From Amphiura filiformis (taxonomy: Eukaryota; Echinodermata; Ophiuroidea; Amphilepidida; Amphiuridae), in the NCBI RefSeq assembly GCF_039555335.1, contig NC_092628.1, positions 64,055,235-64,119,234 on the forward strand: a DNA stretch of 64,000 nucleotides, read 5' to 3'. Below are positions 62,753-64,000 of the stretch, piece after piece. The notes under the pieces were generated by a model. It had not been told where the DNA came from. It saw nothing but the letters and a program-made list of their open reading frames with translations, and searched no databases. The translations under genes were made by a program, and so were the position numbers. Within the stretch, counting starts at the first letter, position 1. Each line of letters begins with the position of its first letter.

Positions 62753-62954
62753 GTGAGTATAGTTGCTTGTTTGATTGGCTCTATATAGCTGTGCATGGGT
62801 GATGTTCTGTGGTCATGTTTGTTATACCTATCTCTGTTGTTTTGTGTAGCCTATATCTAATTAGATCCTTGCTACTTTCTGAATATTTGTGAGTGGACGC
62901 TGCGAATCAGCCGTAAACTCGGCAAATTGTATTCTGAGTTAAAGTGTAAAATGT

Positions 62955-63408
62955 ATCTACCAAAAAAACGTTGACAACGTAAAGAAAGCAGCAAGTTTAA
63001 AAAGCCCCCACCTCGGCTCACTTTTTGAAACTTGGTCCCATTTGTAAAATACTGATTTAAACTTTGTCATAATTATCAACTTAAAACATTTCCAGAAGTG
63101 TTATGCATCTTTAATGTGCCGATGCGATATATTACTTAAAAGTTGTTAGCATTCTGGAACGATCAGAAAGGTTATTATGTTGTTCTTGGCCAATATCCTA
63201 TATATGTTTTGTTTTATAATAATTATTAAGTTCATGATCAATGATTGAATTAAACGAATAACAAGTAGGCATGTTAATGGCAATGATGCTAAAAAACACC
63301 CATTTGCTGTTGATATTCAAAATGGGACCAAGTTTCAAAAAGTGAGCCGAGGTGGGGGCTTTTTAAACTTGCTGCTTTCTTTACGTTGTCAACGTTTTTT
63401 TGGTAGAT
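62955..63408. mobile_element. 454 bp element with 89 bp near-perfect inverted ends
   Basis: Left arm 62955-63043 starts ATCTACCAAAAAAACG. The right arm 63320-63408 is its inverse, including the GCCCCCACCTCGGCTCAC word. No clear flanking duplication. The sequence just left (62888-62955) matches the right end of the A3 insertion (19495-19577) in inverse. Confidence 0.85.
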
Positions 63409-63410
63409 TT

Positions 63411-63640
63411 CTATTAAGCGGCAGTTGTTGGCGGTTTTTCGCGGTTTGTGGTTTTAATTTGCAGGATATCCATATTTCAAGATTTGTGGTTCCTGAGTCC
63501 TGCGGGGCAATCTAGCTGGATATCGAAATTCCGCGGTTTGTGGTTCTTTGTAGCCCTGCGGGGCAATCTAGTTGGATATCCCTATTGAGCGGCGGTTGTC
63601 GGCGGTCTTTTGAGATTTAATTTTACCTTTAATTTCGGGC
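63411..63640 (+). repeat. Imperfect direct repeats with CCTGCGGGGCAATCTAG
   Basis: CCTGCGGGGCAATCTAG followed by TGGATATC occurs twice (about 63500 and 63555). GCGGTTTGTGGTT and a GCGGC(A/G)GTTGT word also recur. Confidence 0.7.
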
Positions 63641-63699
63641 CGCCCCCTCTACATCCCGAGGATGCTTTTCAATAATTTAAATTATACGGTGTCAAAAAT

Positions 63700-64000
63700 T
63701 ACTATTCCTTGGTATGATAATTTATCTTACCATGTTGACTTATATTGTTTGTTAAGTCAACTGGACGTGACAAAATATCCTGCTATGTAGACATTAATTT
63801 GTTGCTAAATTGACTTGGCATAATAATTTATTTCGGGAAGAAGACATCCATTTTTGGTATGTCGACTTAGCATGATAATTTAACTTGCCATATTGACTTG
63901 TTTGTTCAGTTGTCTTGGCGAGATATTTTATATCGTCATGTTGACATAATGCTGATAATAAGTCGACATGGCAAGATAATTATCTTGTCAAGTTGTGTCA
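63700..64000. repeat. Degenerate palindromic repeats around GTTGACTTGGCATGATAATT
   Basis: Words such as TTGACTTGGCATAATAATT, TCGACTTAGCATGATAATT and TCGACATGGCAAGATAATT recur in both orientations up to the window end. The unit is itself a near-palindrome. Confidence 0.75.

Noticed and set aside
1..64000. CRISPR arrays, operons, bacterial promoters, terminators or rRNA genes
   Set aside because: None were seen. The tandem repeats lack regular spacer structure and the sequence is clearly of animal nuclear type.

Overview
The window looks like nuclear DNA of an intron-containing animal. It is AT-rich, almost free of long open reading frames, full of transposable elements, and carries spliced exons with GT/AG borders. 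The mix of hAT elements with CAGTGGCGTAAC-type ends, tRNA-like repeats, LINE fragments and an adhesion-type GPCR suggests a marine invertebrate, perhaps a deuterostome such as a hemichordate, echinoderm or lancelet. That placement is an inference with low confidence. There is no bacterial, organellar or phage-like gene organisation.

Region 1 (about 200-26575) is a tandem triplication of a non-coding unit, A1, A2 and A3. A fourth, partial copy lies near 30180-31745. Aligning the copies by eye shows private insertions. A1 carries a 1386 bp hAT-like element with another hAT element nested inside it. A2 carries a 3.3 kb insertion of uncertain class and two LINE pieces. A3 carries a 3.0 kb hAT-like element bounded by GAGTC arrays and a separate insertion of about 1 kb.

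Region 2 (about 26576-50562) is a second duplicated mosaic, with B blocks (B1, B2, B3) and C blocks (C0 to C3). Several copies are close to identical over kilobases. Small inverted-repeat transposons are present in one copy and absent from the sister copy, so the copies act as natural empty-site controls. The C blocks repeatedly contain AGGTCA-type inverted repeats with 3 bp spacing.

Region 3 (about 50563-64000) is mostly single-copy and holds the only convincing host gene. Three exons on the + strand (53490-53587, 59304-59593, 62656-62752) join in frame and encode TM1 to TM4 plus part of extracellular loop 2 of a family B2 (adhesion) GPCR. The extracellular part and TM5-7 lie outside the window or were not found. 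Introns 1 and 2 contain a 2.1 kb inverted-repeat element, a long TTTC microsatellite, a hAT element with perfect 8 bp target duplications, and tRNA-like sequences. The last kilobase holds an inverted-repeat element and palindromic low-complexity repeats.

No complete protein-coding gene and no new multi-gene system could be supported. The strongest points are the GPCR exons, the dated-by-insertion duplications and several precisely delimited transposons.
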